Positions 8,060-17,546 of a DNA stretch of 64,000 nt are shown here, piece by piece. Origin of the DNA: Phycisphaeraceae bacterium. GTDB taxonomy: Bacteria; Planctomycetota; Phycisphaerae; Phycisphaerales; UBA1924. Location of the stretch: NCBI GenBank assembly GCA_026126305.1, contig JAHCJI010000005.1, positions 141,306 to 205,305 on the forward strand, read 5' to 3'. The translations under genes were made by a program, and so were the position numbers. Position 1 is the stretch's first letter, and each line of letters starts with the position of its first letter. The notes beneath the pieces were generated by a model. It saw nothing but the letters and a program-made list of their open reading frames with translations, was not told the DNA's origin and made no database searches.

Positions 8060-9760
8060 ATGAACCGCCAAGAACAACAGCGACTCCTCAGGCCCCTCGG
8101 CTGGCAGGGACGCACCCATCCACTCGACGGAAGGGAAATCACCATAGGCAGACACCCAACAAATACCGTTCGGTTGGCCGACGAAAAGGCCAGCCGCCAC
8201 CATTGCACCATCCGCCCGGACGACCAAGGCCGTTACATCATCATCGATCTCGATTCCCGCAATGGCACACGGGTCAACGAGGTCAAAGTACAGCAGACCT
8301 ACATCGACCAAGGCGACGTCATACGCGTCGGTGGGCACGAGTTCATTGTCGAAACCGCCGCAGATTCACACGACTCAGGCCCCGATAGCGGCGACTCGGC
8401 AACCATGACCGTCACACGCATGTCACGAAACAAGGCCGAGTCCGGCGTCTCGGCCGAGAAGGCAACCTGGGCCAGGGAAATCCGACGAGCCATCGAAAGC
8501 CTCCCCCCCGCCGGCCAACTCCAGCAGGACATCACCATCCTCAACGCCTCGGGCCAGCGCACCGGTGCCCTCACCGGACAGAGCCCCGGGCCCGTCGCCG
8601 TCCGACTCCTCCTAACAAGCGCCGACAAGAGCCGGGCCACCGACATCCACCTCGAACCAAGAGGCGAAACCTTCCAGGCACGACTGCGCGTCGACGGCCA
8701 GATGGTCCCACTGGCAGATCTGCCCGCCAGCGTCGGCACACTCGCCTGCAACCTCATCAAGACCGCATGCGAGATGGAAATCGCCGGAAAGCAGGCCATC
8801 CACGACGGAACCATGTCCGCCCTCTTCAACACAGAGTCCGAAAACAGAAGGGTCGAGTATCGCATCAGCTTCACGCCAGCAGTCGGAGGACAGAAACTCG
8901 TCATGCGCGTCCTCGACGGCCGAGGTGTGCCGCAATCCGTCGAAGACCTCGGGCTGGCACCCTACATGCTCCCACGCATCCGATCAGTCCTCTCCAAAAA
9001 CCAGGGAATGCTCCTCGTCTGCGGGCCCACAGGAAGCGGCAAGACAACAACACTCCACAACTGCATCCGCGAGATCGACCGCGAACGCAAGAACGTCATC
9101 ACCATCGAAGACCCCGTCGAGTACAAGCTCTCAGGCGTCACCCAGATCCCCGTCGACGACAAGAAAGGCCTTGGTTTCAGCGGACTCCTGCGCAGCGTCC
9201 TGAGGCAAGACCCAGACGTCATACTCGTAGGTGAAATCAGAGACGACGAAACCGCACGCACCGCCATGCAGGCCGCCGTCACCGGCCACCTTGTCTTCTC
9301 CACCATCCACGCCAAGGACACCGTCGCCGCCGTCTTCAGGCTCCTCGACCTCGGCGTCGAGCCATACCTCGTCGCAAACGCACTCAACCTTATCCTCGCC
9401 CAGCGGCTCGTCCGTGTGCTGTGTACAAACTGCCGACACGAGGTCCCGCTCTCGCCGGGCCAGGCCAGCAAACTCGGCCCAACCCTCAGCAAGCACATGG
9501 CAAAAGCGAACCACGTCTACACCCCCACCGGCTGCGCACATTGCCTCCGCACGGGATACATCGGCCGTCGCGCCATCTTCGAACTCCTCGAATTCAACGA
9601 CGCCCTGCGAGACATCGTCCTCAGAGACCCCTCCATACAGGCAATCAAGAACGTCATCGAGGCAGACCTCTTCACGACACTCCACACCTTTGGCCTGAGA
9701 CTGGCCGCCCAAGGCGTCACCAGCCTCGAAGAAGTCAATCAGGTCGCCGGAAGCGAGTAA
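8060..9760 (+). CDS. FHA domain-GspE/PilB-type secretion ATPase fusion
   Basis: 566 residues. Residues ~22-98 form an FHA phosphothreonine-binding domain (GR at 30-31, SRHH 45-48, NGTRVN 68-73). From about 180 there is a complete type II secretion/type IV pilus assembly ATPase: Walker A GPTGSGKTT (about 322-330), Asp box ITIEDPVEYKLSGVTQ, Walker B DPDVILVGEIRD, a His box GHLVFSTIHAKD, and a tetracysteine zinc site (CTNC about 455, CAHC about 493). PilB and GspE normally carry an MshEN/T2SSE N-domain here, so FHA replaces it. It may drive export of pseudopilins such as those at 61-64 kb (inference); no other T2SS gene lies beside it. Confidence 0.88.
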   Translation: MNRQEQQRLLRPLGWQGRTHPLDGREITIGRHPTNTVRLADEKASRHHCTIRPDDQGRYIIIDLDSRNGTRVNEVKVQQTYIDQGDVIRVGGHEFIVETAADSHDSGPDSGDSATMTVTRMSRNKAESGVSAEKATWAREIRRAIESLPPAGQLQQDITILNASGQRTGALTGQSPGPVAVRLLLTSADKSRATDIHLEPRGETFQARLRVDGQMVPLADLPASVGTLACNLIKTACEMEIAGKQAIHDGTMSALFNTESENRRVEYRISFTPAVGGQKLVMRVLDGRGVPQSVEDLGLAPYMLPRIRSVLSKNQGMLLVCGPTGSGKTTTLHNCIREIDRERKNVITIEDPVEYKLSGVTQIPVDDKKGLGFSGLLRSVLRQDPDVILVGEIRDDETARTAMQAAVTGHLVFSTIHAKDTVAAVFRLLDLGVEPYLVANALNLILAQRLVRVLCTNCRHEVPLSPGQASKLGPTLSKHMAKANHVYTPTGCAHCLRTGYIGRRAIFELLEFNDALRDIVLRDPSIQAIKNVIEADLFTTLHTFGLRLAAQGVTSLEEVNQVAGSE

Positions 9761-9824
9761 ATCCCCAGAAATCGCTCCCCGCAAGCCGATACCTCATGGC
9801 ATTCCACGACCGCGAGGCCTTGCC

Positions 9825-10421
9825 ATGACCACCACAGCAACCCCAGACTACGCCACCATCTACGACCGCGTCGTGGCCACCAACCCAGGGTACAACGACG
9901 CCCACGGCTCGCCCGGGTATCACGCCTGCCTCATGTTTGCGGATCGCCTCCGGGCACTCCCGGGCAGATCCCTCGACGTCGGTTGCGGCGCGGGCTACGT
10001 CGTCGCACTCCTGGGCATGCCAACCTTCGGCTTCGAGGCCCACGGCGTCGACATCAGCCCCGTGGCCGTCGCACGCGCGGGCAAGATCACACCCCGAGGC
10101 CGCGTCGCCACCATGCAGCCGGGCCACATCCCACACCCCGACGCCGCCTTCAATCTCGTCACCTGCTTCGACGTGCTCGAACACCTCGACGAACCCGACA
10201 TCCTCACCCTGCGCGACGAACTCCGACGAGTGCTTGCCCCAGGAGGCCTGCTCTTCTGCTCGGCCAGTTGCCGACCCTCGGCATCCGTAGACCACAACGG
10301 CGAAAACCTGCACCGAACGATCCAACCGCCCCACTGGTGGGCCGAACACTTCGAGCCCGACGAGTACCTCGCCCGCCGAGCCACGGCGGACCTGCTGATG
10401 TGGTGGTGCAAACGCGCCTAG
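9825..10421 (+). CDS. SAM-dependent class I methyltransferase
   Basis: 198 residues. Motif I is SLDVGCGAGYVVALL (residues ~47-61), followed by the motif II acidic position VDISPVAV, then CFDVLEHLDEPDI and the ELRRVLAPGGLLFCS strand-helix of Rossmann methyltransferases. The substrate cannot be told. A short C-terminal WWAEHF...WWC region replaces the usual last strands. Its stop codon TAG lies in a CTAG tetramer (10418-10421) that also supplies the stop of the convergent gene, so the two genes end on the same four bases. Confidence 0.85.
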   Translation: MTTTATPDYATIYDRVVATNPGYNDAHGSPGYHACLMFADRLRALPGRSLDVGCGAGYVVALLGMPTFGFEAHGVDISPVAVARAGKITPRGRVATMQPGHIPHPDAAFNLVTCFDVLEHLDEPDILTLRDELRRVLAPGGLLFCSASCRPSASVDHNGENLHRTIQPPHWWAEHFEPDEYLARRATADLLMWWCKRA

Positions 10422-11440
10422 CCGTATGGTGGTGCGAGCCGCCGCGCGGCATGTATGAGCACAATGCCCAGGAACACCAGATTGCGTACCGGCATCACGG
10501 CAAATCTCCACTTACCAGTCGCAGCGCCACCGCGCGACACCCCACGCGAGAACCGGTGGCTCACTGGAAAATCGACGATCCCTTCGATCAGTTGATCAGG
10601 AACCCCCTGCCGAATTGCCAGCAAGCCGCCAAGCAAAGCAGCGCACGTGTCGGTATCGCCGCCCAGCCGCACAATCCGCTCCACGCCATGGAGATACGAG
10701 TCCGATCCGCTCAGCCATGCGTGCAGGACGACAGGCACCGTGTGCAAGACGAATCCGGTCACGCCCCGCCGACATCCTACATACGCGGCGAATTCCTCTG
10801 TCGATTCCCCGGCCTCGGCCGACCGGATCGCGTCCAAAACCGCCGTTTTCATTTCGCCGATCGGGAGCAAACGCTCGACCGATTCACGAAATCGCGTCAG
10901 AACCTCATCGGGCAGCCCGTCCCGATTCGCCCGGGCCGCAAGGGCGATTGCGAGCGCTCCATGCTCGGCCCGATCATCGGCATGGGTGACCCGTGAGGCT
11001 ATCTTGATGAATTCGCAGAGTTGCTCCTCGCCGTCACACAGCAGACCGAGAACACCGGCTCGCATCGTCGGCCCATTCCCGGCCGAATCCACGCCACTCG
11101 AACGGTATGAATGCCCAACCAGGAGTCGGCCACAGGCCAGCAGCGTTGCTTTGCCTGTCGCAGGCGGCAAGGAGAGAACCCACAGCCTCAACCACCAAGC
11201 GAGACGCGATCCAAACTTATCTGAGTCACCATTCGCACCGTGGAAGGCGACCATCGTCATGAGCGTGTGCTCGGTATCGTCGCTCACCAGTCCTCGGCCA
11301 AACAGCATACGATGGCGAAGCGGGCGATCGCCAAGGAGCGCACGCACACGTCCCCGACCGAGCCGTTCATAGGGCAATCCGAGCGCATCGCCGACCATTG
11401 CCCCCATCACGAATCGCTCGAGGGCTGATGCTTCCTGCAT
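10418..11440 (-). CDS. ADP-ribosylglycohydrolase family protein
   Basis: 340 residues of the DraG/ARH fold, which removes ADP-ribose from proteins or nucleic acids using two Mg ions. Metal ligands are recognisable: GDALGLPYE near the N-terminus, the SDDTEHTLM triplet (about residues 52-60), GNGPTMR, and the C-terminal RLGGDTDTCAALLGGLLA. A hydrophobic stretch at the very end (VRNLVFLGIVLIHAA) is unusual and might be a membrane anchor. No DraT or toxin partner is nearby, so the substrate is unknown. tRNA-Ala starts 110 nt upstream, in the same direction. Confidence 0.88.
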   Translation of the reverse strand: MQEASALERFVMGAMVGDALGLPYERLGRGRVRALLGDRPLRHRMLFGRGLVSDDTEHTLMTMVAFHGANGDSDKFGSRLAWWLRLWVLSLPPATGKATLLACGRLLVGHSYRSSGVDSAGNGPTMRAGVLGLLCDGEEQLCEFIKIASRVTHADDRAEHGALAIALAARANRDGLPDEVLTRFRESVERLLPIGEMKTAVLDAIRSAEAGESTEEFAAYVGCRRGVTGFVLHTVPVVLHAWLSGSDSYLHGVERIVRLGGDTDTCAALLGGLLAIRQGVPDQLIEGIVDFPVSHRFSRGVSRGGAATGKWRFAVMPVRNLVFLGIVLIHAARRLAPPYG

Positions 11441-11477
11441 GGATCACCTGGAATCGGTCCAACCACATCAGACCGAA

Positions 11478-11550
11478 TGGAGCGGAGGCGACTCGAACGC
11501 CCAACTTCCAGCTTGCAAAGCTGGCACTCTACCAATTGAGTTACCGCCCC
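11478..11550 (-). tRNA. tRNA-Ala (anticodon UGC)
   Basis: A 73-nt cloverleaf on the minus strand. The acceptor stem GGGGCGG/CCGCTCC contains the G3:U70 pair that identifies tRNA-Ala. The anticodon stem CCAGC/GCTGG holds the loop TTTGCAA, anticodon TGC, and the T arm carries GTTCGAGT. The discriminator base is A and CCA is not encoded. Confidence 0.95.
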
Positions 11551-11674
11551 CTCACAACGCCCCACTGTAGCCATTCTCGGACGCCCCAGGCAACCCGGCA
11601 GCCACCAAAACAAACCTCGACGCGCCTCCGACCCCCCGATCGCCGATACGCCAAGGCAACAGGGAGGACCTTCC

Positions 11675-12967
11675 ATGCGGAATCGGGCAAAGGTATCGGT
11701 CTGCCTCGCGGCCATGGCCATCGCGGCACAGGCATACGCCACGCCGGATCTCGGCGAAACCTCGCCACTCGAAAGGGCCAAGGCCGCCCAGGACCAAGGC
11801 AACCTGCGACAGGCCTTCGAGGCATACCTCGACGCTTGGGCCGATCCAAAACTCCGGCACGAAGCGGCCCGACGCGCCAGAGACATCGAGCGCCACGCCC
11901 GAGTCGCTTCCCAGGACGACCTCTCGGCCATCGAACCACTCCAGCAGAAACTCGGCCCACGCTTCCGAGCCTACCGATCCCGGTCCTTCCTGGTCCTCTC
12001 CGACGCCAAGGACGACTGGACACGCTCCCGCATCATCCTGCTCGAACGCGCCCGAGAGCAATACTTCCGGGAAATGGACCGGCTCGACATCCCCGTCCAT
12101 CCCCATCGCCACAGGCTCATATGCGTCGTCTTCGACCAGCACGCCGACTACATCGACTTCGCCCGACGCCACGATCACTTCAACGCCGGCTGGTCCGCAG
12201 GCTACTACAGCATGGCACACAACGCCATCATCATCCACGACGATCGAACCGCGCCAAACCTCGCCCGGGTCATGCACGAGATGGAGCAACAGCAGCAACG
12301 CATCGACGACCTCACCGGCAGGGCACAACTCGCACAGGCCAAGGGACAGACCGACCAGGCAAGGATCCTCGCCGACGCAGCCGCCGGGCTGACCGACCAA
12401 CTCAACAAAGAACGCCAACGCATCGAGGACCAGGTCCTCAGTTTCGGCGTCGCCAAAGTCCTCCACGAGGCCATCCACCTCCTCGCCTTCAATACCGGGC
12501 TCCAGGCCCGGGGCACCGCCTATCCGCTCTGGGTCAGCGAAGGGCTCGCGGCAAGCTTCGAGGCACCAGACACCCGTTCCCAGTTCGGCTTCGCATTCCC
12601 CTACGAACCACGGGAACTCGAACTCGAACAACTCGCGCTCCAAAGCCAACTCCCAAGGCTCGCCGACATCGTCAGCCTGGTTCGCAATGACGATCTCGAC
12701 GCCCAGTCCGCAAGGCCCATCTACGCGCTCGCCTACGGACTCTTCAAGGAACTCCACCGCTCCAACCGCCAGCAACTGACCGCCTACCTTGCCGAACTGG
12801 CAGATCTCCCACCGGGCCCCATCCACCCAAGGGACCATGTCATCCTGTTCGAACGCCACTTCGGCCACATCGAAGACCTCGAACGCAGATTCACACGACG
12901 CTGGGTCATGGCCGCCCGCGAACGCGAGGCCAAACTCGCACAGGAACTGCGTACCGCAGGCCAGTAA
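11675..12967 (+). CDS. Exported DUF1570-type metallopeptidase-like protein
   Basis: 430 residues with an N-terminal signal peptide (cleavage likely after AQAYA, about residue 22). A TPR-like helical pair follows. The second half has the HEAIHLLAFN motif (His264, Glu265, His268) and VSEGLAASFEAP downstream, the HExxH...E gluzincin arrangement seen in the DUF1570 family common in Planctomycetes. A helical coiled insertion rich in Gln and Lys (about 205-255) precedes the catalytic motif. Periplasmic peptidase activity is an inference; the family is largely uncharacterised. Confidence 0.78.
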   Translation: MRNRAKVSVCLAAMAIAAQAYATPDLGETSPLERAKAAQDQGNLRQAFEAYLDAWADPKLRHEAARRARDIERHARVASQDDLSAIEPLQQKLGPRFRAYRSRSFLVLSDAKDDWTRSRIILLERAREQYFREMDRLDIPVHPHRHRLICVVFDQHADYIDFARRHDHFNAGWSAGYYSMAHNAIIIHDDRTAPNLARVMHEMEQQQQRIDDLTGRAQLAQAKGQTDQARILADAAAGLTDQLNKERQRIEDQVLSFGVAKVLHEAIHLLAFNTGLQARGTAYPLWVSEGLAASFEAPDTRSQFGFAFPYEPRELELEQLALQSQLPRLADIVSLVRNDDLDAQSARPIYALAYGLFKELHRSNRQQLTAYLAELADLPPGPIHPRDHVILFERHFGHIEDLERRFTRRWVMAAREREAKLAQELRTAGQ

Positions 12968-12970
12968 GGC

Positions 12971-13090
12971 GATTCTGGAATACCCACGCCCCAAAGCCCC
13001 CATCGTGGAAACGCTGGAGGCCGGGACACCATCAGCCCAATCCCACTGGACCCGACCACTCCGGTGCGGTAGTCTGTACATTCCAGAATC
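12971..13090. repeat. 11-bp perfect inverted repeat flanking 98 bp
   Basis: GATTCTGGAAT at 12971-12981 is repeated as its exact reverse complement, ATTCCAGAATC, at 13080-13090, in the 188-bp gap between the DUF1570 gene and the tricorn-like gene. The enclosed 98 bp hold no ORF of note. It could be a long-range stem in the leader of the protease mRNA, a transcription terminator base, or the remnant of a small mobile unit; no target-site duplication is obvious. Confidence 0.5.
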
Positions 13091-13155
13091 CGCCGAAGAT
13101 TGGGACCGGGCCGCCAGAACACTCGTGCGGGCCCCTGTCAGAGGAGATCCGAACC

Positions 13156-16100
13156 ATGCCAAGGAACACCCGCACCGGCAAAAACACGGTGCCCGCAACA
13201 TACATACTGGCCATCGCAGCCGCCTCGGCATCCCTCCTCATGGCCTGTGCCACCACAGGTCCCAAAGCCCCCACCATCCCCTGGCACACCGTCGACGAAA
13301 ACTTCTCCTCAGAACGAGCCGAAGCCCTCGGTGCCATCGCCGGACAGACCCGCGTCGGCTACCCACGCATGCCAAGCCTCAGCCCCGATGGTTCCATCAT
13401 CGCCTTCACATGGGCGGGAGACCTCTGGGCCGTCCCACGCGAGGGTGGCATCGCCGCAAGGCTCACCACCCACCCCGCCGACGACCTCCGATCAGAGTTC
13501 AGCCCGGACGGGTCCACCATTGTCTTCGAATCCACACGCGACGGATCCACCAACCTCTACGCCATGCCCATCGCTACCGACAACGGCAGGGTCATCGCCG
13601 GGCCCGTCCGCAGGCTCACCCTCAGCGACCGAGGACTCACACTCTCGGGCTTCCATCCAGACGGACAGGCCGTCCTCGTCCACGCCAGGCTCGAACCGGG
13701 CATCGAACGAGGTACAAACATGTACCGAGTCCCCATCAACGGCGGTGCCATCACTCGACTCACCGATGCCCAAGGCCTCACGCCACGCATCAGCAACGAC
13801 GGCAACACCATCATCTTCACAAGGCAGCGAGACCTCAACGACCGACCCGCCTATCAAGGACCCGCGGCCGGAGACCTCTGGGCACTCGACACACGAACAG
13901 GCAGGTTCAAACAACTCACACGTTTCAACGGCAACGACGCCCAGGGCTTCCCGCTCCCCGATGGCTCCGTCCTCTACGTCTCAAGCAGACACGGCCAGAA
14001 CAACATCTGGCGCATCCCAGCCGGACAGACCGACGCCATCGGCCCGAGACGCATCACAAACTTCACCCCAACCGAACAGCAGGTCACCATCGGACACGGC
14101 GTCCAGCACCTCAACGTCTCCCATGATGGATCAATAGCCGTCTTCCTCGTCTGGGACACACTCTACACAATCGACCTCAACCAACCCGGAGCACAGCCCA
14201 CACCCGTCGAGATCTACGCCTCGGGAGATACCAAATCCCTCGACACTCGCCTGGAAACACTCGACCGGCAAGCCAGTGAAGCCGCCCTCAGCCCCGACGG
14301 CAAGACCCTCGCCGTCGTCGCAAGGGGAGAAGTCTTCATCCGCAGCACCGACGAAGATCGCCCCACCCGACGGGTCACCTTCACCGCGGGCCGAGAGCAG
14401 GACATCGCCTGGAGCCCAGACAACCAATTCCTCTATTTCTCCAGCGACGAAAACGGGCAATTCGGCATCTACAGAGCAGCAGTCGCCTTCGCACGCGAAG
14501 ACCTCAAGGCAACCCCAGCGAGAAACAACGAGCAACCCAAGGACCAAGCCGAAGATCAACCCGGTGAACAGCCCGAAGGAGCAAGCAAAGAAACCCCAAA
14601 GCCCGGAAAGGTCGACCACGGCAAACGCTGGGCCGAAGCCATCCAGTTCGAGGTCCAGCCCTTCATCATCACGCCAGAGCGAACCGTCCAGCCCATGCCC
14701 TCCCCAGACGGGTACCGCCTCCTCTACATCCGCGAACGCGGTGACCTCTGGCTGCGCGAACTCGCAACCGGGCACGACCGCCTGGTCTTCCCAAGTTGGA
14801 ACGTCCCCAACGTCCAGTGGGCCTCCGACAGCACACACATCGTCTACTCCATCGCCGACTTCGACTTCAACAGCGACATCTGGCTGCTCAACCTCGACGA
14901 CCAAGAAGCCAAGCCCATCAACCTCACCAGGCACCCCGACATCGACGCCTCACCAAACCTCAGCGCCGATGGCAAGGTACTCACCTTCCTCAGCGATCGA
15001 GCGGGCGAGAACGGGTCCTACGACGCGTACGCTGTATTCCTCGATCGTGCCCTCGAAGGCATCCCGGATTACGAAACAGCAAAATACTTCGACGATGCCG
15101 CAAAGGCGGTCAACAAAAAGGGCAAGATCGACACGCCAGACTACTCCAAGCAGCCAGATCGCAAACCACTCCAATTCCACGCAGACGATGCCTGGCAAAG
15201 GGTCCGACGCATCACCAGCCTCAACGGCATCGGCAACCTCGCTATGACCCCGGGCGGCGATCGCATCCTCTTCACCACAAGCATCGACGGAAGCACAAGC
15301 CTCTTCTCCGTCGACTACAAAGGCCAGGACCGCAAATCCGTCCAGGCAGGCCCAGTCTCGAACGTCACGCCCACGATCGACGGCACCAAGGTCCTCTTCC
15401 TCCGAACTGGACAGGCAACCACCGCACGCCCCGCAGGCGGATCAACCACCACCCTGGGCATCAGCGCCACACTCCGGATAGACGTCGACGCAGAGCAGGC
15501 ACAGAAGTTCAAAGACGCCGCAAACATGATCGGCCGAGAGTTCTACCACCCAACCCTCAAGGGACTCGACTGGCCAGCCCTCACACAGCGATACCTCAAA
15601 CTCGCCAGGGTCACACGAACGCCAAGCGAATTCTACCAGGTCACCAACTTCCTCTTCGGCGAACTCAACGGGTCGCACCTGGGCATCTCCGGGGGCACAC
15701 AACTCTACAGCCCGCCCGCCATCCGCACCGGCTACCTCGGCGTCGACACCCAACCCGTACCAGGCGGATACAAGGTAACCTACACCATCCCCGAAGGCCC
15801 AGCCTCCCGAAAGAACAGCCCACTCAACCCGGGTGACATCATCACCGCCATCAACGCCCAGCCCCTCGCCCAGGACATGGGCATGCCCATGATCGAACTC
15901 CGAGAAGCACTCGCCGGAACGGCCGGACAGGAAACGCTCGTCGAGATCATCCCAGCCAATCCCGATACGCCAAGCTTCGTCCTGATCGTTCCTGCCTCCT
16001 CCGCCGCCGAGGCCAACCTCCGATACGACGACGCCGTCCGCCAACGCCGCGCAAGCGTCGAGCAACTCTCCAACGGACGCCTCGGATACCTCCATATCAG

Positions 16101-16656
16101 AGGCATGAACGAGCCCTCCCTTCGAGACTTCGAGCGAGACCTCTTCGCGGCCGCCGACGGCAAAGACGCCCTCATCATCGACGTCCGCGACAACGGAGGC
16201 GGATGGACCAACGACATCCTCCTCTCCTCCCTCACCGCGCCACGCCACGCCTACACCATACCACGCGGTGCCAACCCCAGCGACGTGCCCCACGACGCCT
16301 ACCCAAGAGACCGAAGGCTCATCTACGCCTACACCAGACCCATCGCCGTCATCTGCAACGAAAACTCCTTCTCAAACGCCGAGATCTTCTCACACGCCAT
16401 CAAGAATATCGGCAGAGGCAAACTCGTCGGCAGGCAGACCTTCGGTGGGGTCATCTCCACGGGCTCGTACACACTCATCGACGGCACCACCGTCCGCAGG
16501 CCGTTCAGAGGCTGGTACCTCCCCGACGGGACCGACATGGAAAACAACGGAGCCATCCCCGACGTCCCCGTCGACATCACACCAACCGACCAGGCCCAGG
16601 GCAAAGACCCGCAACTCGAAGCCGCCGTCAAGACCCTCCTCGACGGTCTCAAGTAG
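13156..16656 (+). CDS. Tricorn-like S41 family protease, lipoprotein
   Basis: 1166 residues, the size of tricorn proteases. A lipobox LMAC at Cys31 predicts lipid anchoring in the envelope. Two sets of beta-propeller PD40 blades follow (SPDG repeats such as PSLSPDGSIIAF and EFSPDGSTIVF), separated by a Glu/Pro-rich linker near 455-490. A tricorn C1-like helical region, a PDZ domain (about 860-960, YLGVDTQ...NPGDIITAIN) and an S41 catalytic core come next; Ser1071 in NENSFSNAE is the likely nucleophile. It would degrade peptides or misfolded proteins outside the cytoplasm. The ATG has a strong Shine-Dalgarno (GAGGAGA) and is followed by its own terminator. Confidence 0.9.
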   Translation: MPRNTRTGKNTVPATYILAIAAASASLLMACATTGPKAPTIPWHTVDENFSSERAEALGAIAGQTRVGYPRMPSLSPDGSIIAFTWAGDLWAVPREGGIAARLTTHPADDLRSEFSPDGSTIVFESTRDGSTNLYAMPIATDNGRVIAGPVRRLTLSDRGLTLSGFHPDGQAVLVHARLEPGIERGTNMYRVPINGGAITRLTDAQGLTPRISNDGNTIIFTRQRDLNDRPAYQGPAAGDLWALDTRTGRFKQLTRFNGNDAQGFPLPDGSVLYVSSRHGQNNIWRIPAGQTDAIGPRRITNFTPTEQQVTIGHGVQHLNVSHDGSIAVFLVWDTLYTIDLNQPGAQPTPVEIYASGDTKSLDTRLETLDRQASEAALSPDGKTLAVVARGEVFIRSTDEDRPTRRVTFTAGREQDIAWSPDNQFLYFSSDENGQFGIYRAAVAFAREDLKATPARNNEQPKDQAEDQPGEQPEGASKETPKPGKVDHGKRWAEAIQFEVQPFIITPERTVQPMPSPDGYRLLYIRERGDLWLRELATGHDRLVFPSWNVPNVQWASDSTHIVYSIADFDFNSDIWLLNLDDQEAKPINLTRHPDIDASPNLSADGKVLTFLSDRAGENGSYDAYAVFLDRALEGIPDYETAKYFDDAAKAVNKKGKIDTPDYSKQPDRKPLQFHADDAWQRVRRITSLNGIGNLAMTPGGDRILFTTSIDGSTSLFSVDYKGQDRKSVQAGPVSNVTPTIDGTKVLFLRTGQATTARPAGGSTTTLGISATLRIDVDAEQAQKFKDAANMIGREFYHPTLKGLDWPALTQRYLKLARVTRTPSEFYQVTNFLFGELNGSHLGISGGTQLYSPPAIRTGYLGVDTQPVPGGYKVTYTIPEGPASRKNSPLNPGDIITAINAQPLAQDMGMPMIELREALAGTAGQETLVEIIPANPDTPSFVLIVPASSAAEANLRYDDAVRQRRASVEQLSNGRLGYLHIRGMNEPSLRDFERDLFAAADGKDALIIDVRDNGGGWTNDILLSSLTAPRHAYTIPRGANPSDVPHDAYPRDRRLIYAYTRPIAVICNENSFSNAEIFSHAIKNIGRGKLVGRQTFGGVISTGSYTLIDGTTVRRPFRGWYLPDGTDMENNGAIPDVPVDITPTDQAQGKDPQLEAAVKTLLDGLK

Positions 16657-16685
16657 CAAACGTGAATTCCCGAATGGAGACCAAG

Positions 16686-16710
16686 CCCCGAGCGAATGCT
16701 TGGGGTTTTG
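16686..16710 (+). terminator. Intrinsic terminator after the tricorn-like gene
   Basis: CCCCGAGC (16686-16693) pairs with GCTTGGGG (16698-16705) across a GAAT loop, with G-T wobble in the middle, and is followed by TTTTG. It lies 30 nt after the protease stop, between two + strand genes. Confidence 0.7.
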
Positions 16711-16855
16711 TGCTTGTTATCACCCCCGACAACCCCCCCAATCCTACGATCCTGCGAAACTTGCAAGACTCCAACCCGGGTCCCCCATCCACAAGCCGCT
16801 CCCACGCCGATACCCAATCCGAGCAAGCCCACGATGGGCAAGGGAGCCAGCGAGC

Positions 16856-17539
16856 ATGCAACTCACAAGCACCATCGTGCGCTCCGCCGTCGTCGTCTGG
16901 CTCCTGGCAGTCCTCGCCGCAACCGCGATCGCGCACTGGATCCTGCCAGAAGATCCCCATGCCGCACTCTTCGCGCTGGGACTGCTCTGCATGACCTACA
17001 CGCTCGCCGCCTTCGCCCTCGCGCGCCGAATCCCAGGACCCACCGCACTCATGCCGCTCGCCTGGGCCGCCGCCTTCGGCATGTGGATGCCAATCGCCCA
17101 GGATTATGGCGCAGACCAATTCGCACCCATGCTCGCGAACATGGGCGCACCAGAAGCACTCCTCCAACAACTCGCGCTGGCCACCGTCCTCCTCGCCGGG
17201 GGCATCATGACCGGGGCCATGCTCTACCTCGGAACAGCATCCTCAGCAGTCTTCGTCCACGTCGTCGTCCTCACCGCACTCGTCGCAGGAGCCACACTCT
17301 CACACCACGAGACCCCGGGCACGACCCTCGCCGCCGTCATCGCATGGCACGCGGGCGTCGCCGGCTCACTCATGCGATGGGCCTCCCACGCCGCTTGGGC
17401 CGCAAAACAAGGACTCTGCCCAGCCTGCGGCGAAGACATCACCGGAGTCCGCGACCGCGTCTGCCCGGCATGCAAGGCAGCCATCGTCACGGCCATGCCC
17501 GCCAAGCCAAACACACAACCAGCAAAAAGAGCCGCTTGA
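16856..17539 (+). CDS. Polytopic membrane protein with C-terminal zinc ribbon
   Basis: 227 residues. About five or six hydrophobic helices occupy the first 180 residues, beginning STIVRSAVVVWLLAVLAATAI. The C-terminal tail contains CPACGEDITGVRDRVCPACK, a CxxC-CxxC zinc-ribbon, facing the cytoplasm or periplasm depending on helix number. The ATG at 16856 has AGGGAG at 16841-16846. The long open frame upstream of it overlaps the protease gene and is a shadow. Function unknown. Confidence 0.72.
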   Translation: MQLTSTIVRSAVVVWLLAVLAATAIAHWILPEDPHAALFALGLLCMTYTLAAFALARRIPGPTALMPLAWAAAFGMWMPIAQDYGADQFAPMLANMGAPEALLQQLALATVLLAGGIMTGAMLYLGTASSAVFVHVVVLTALVAGATLSHHETPGTTLAAVIAWHAGVAGSLMRWASHAAWAAKQGLCPACGEDITGVRDRVCPACKAAIVTAMPAKPNTQPAKRAA

Positions 17540-17546
17540 TTTCCAC

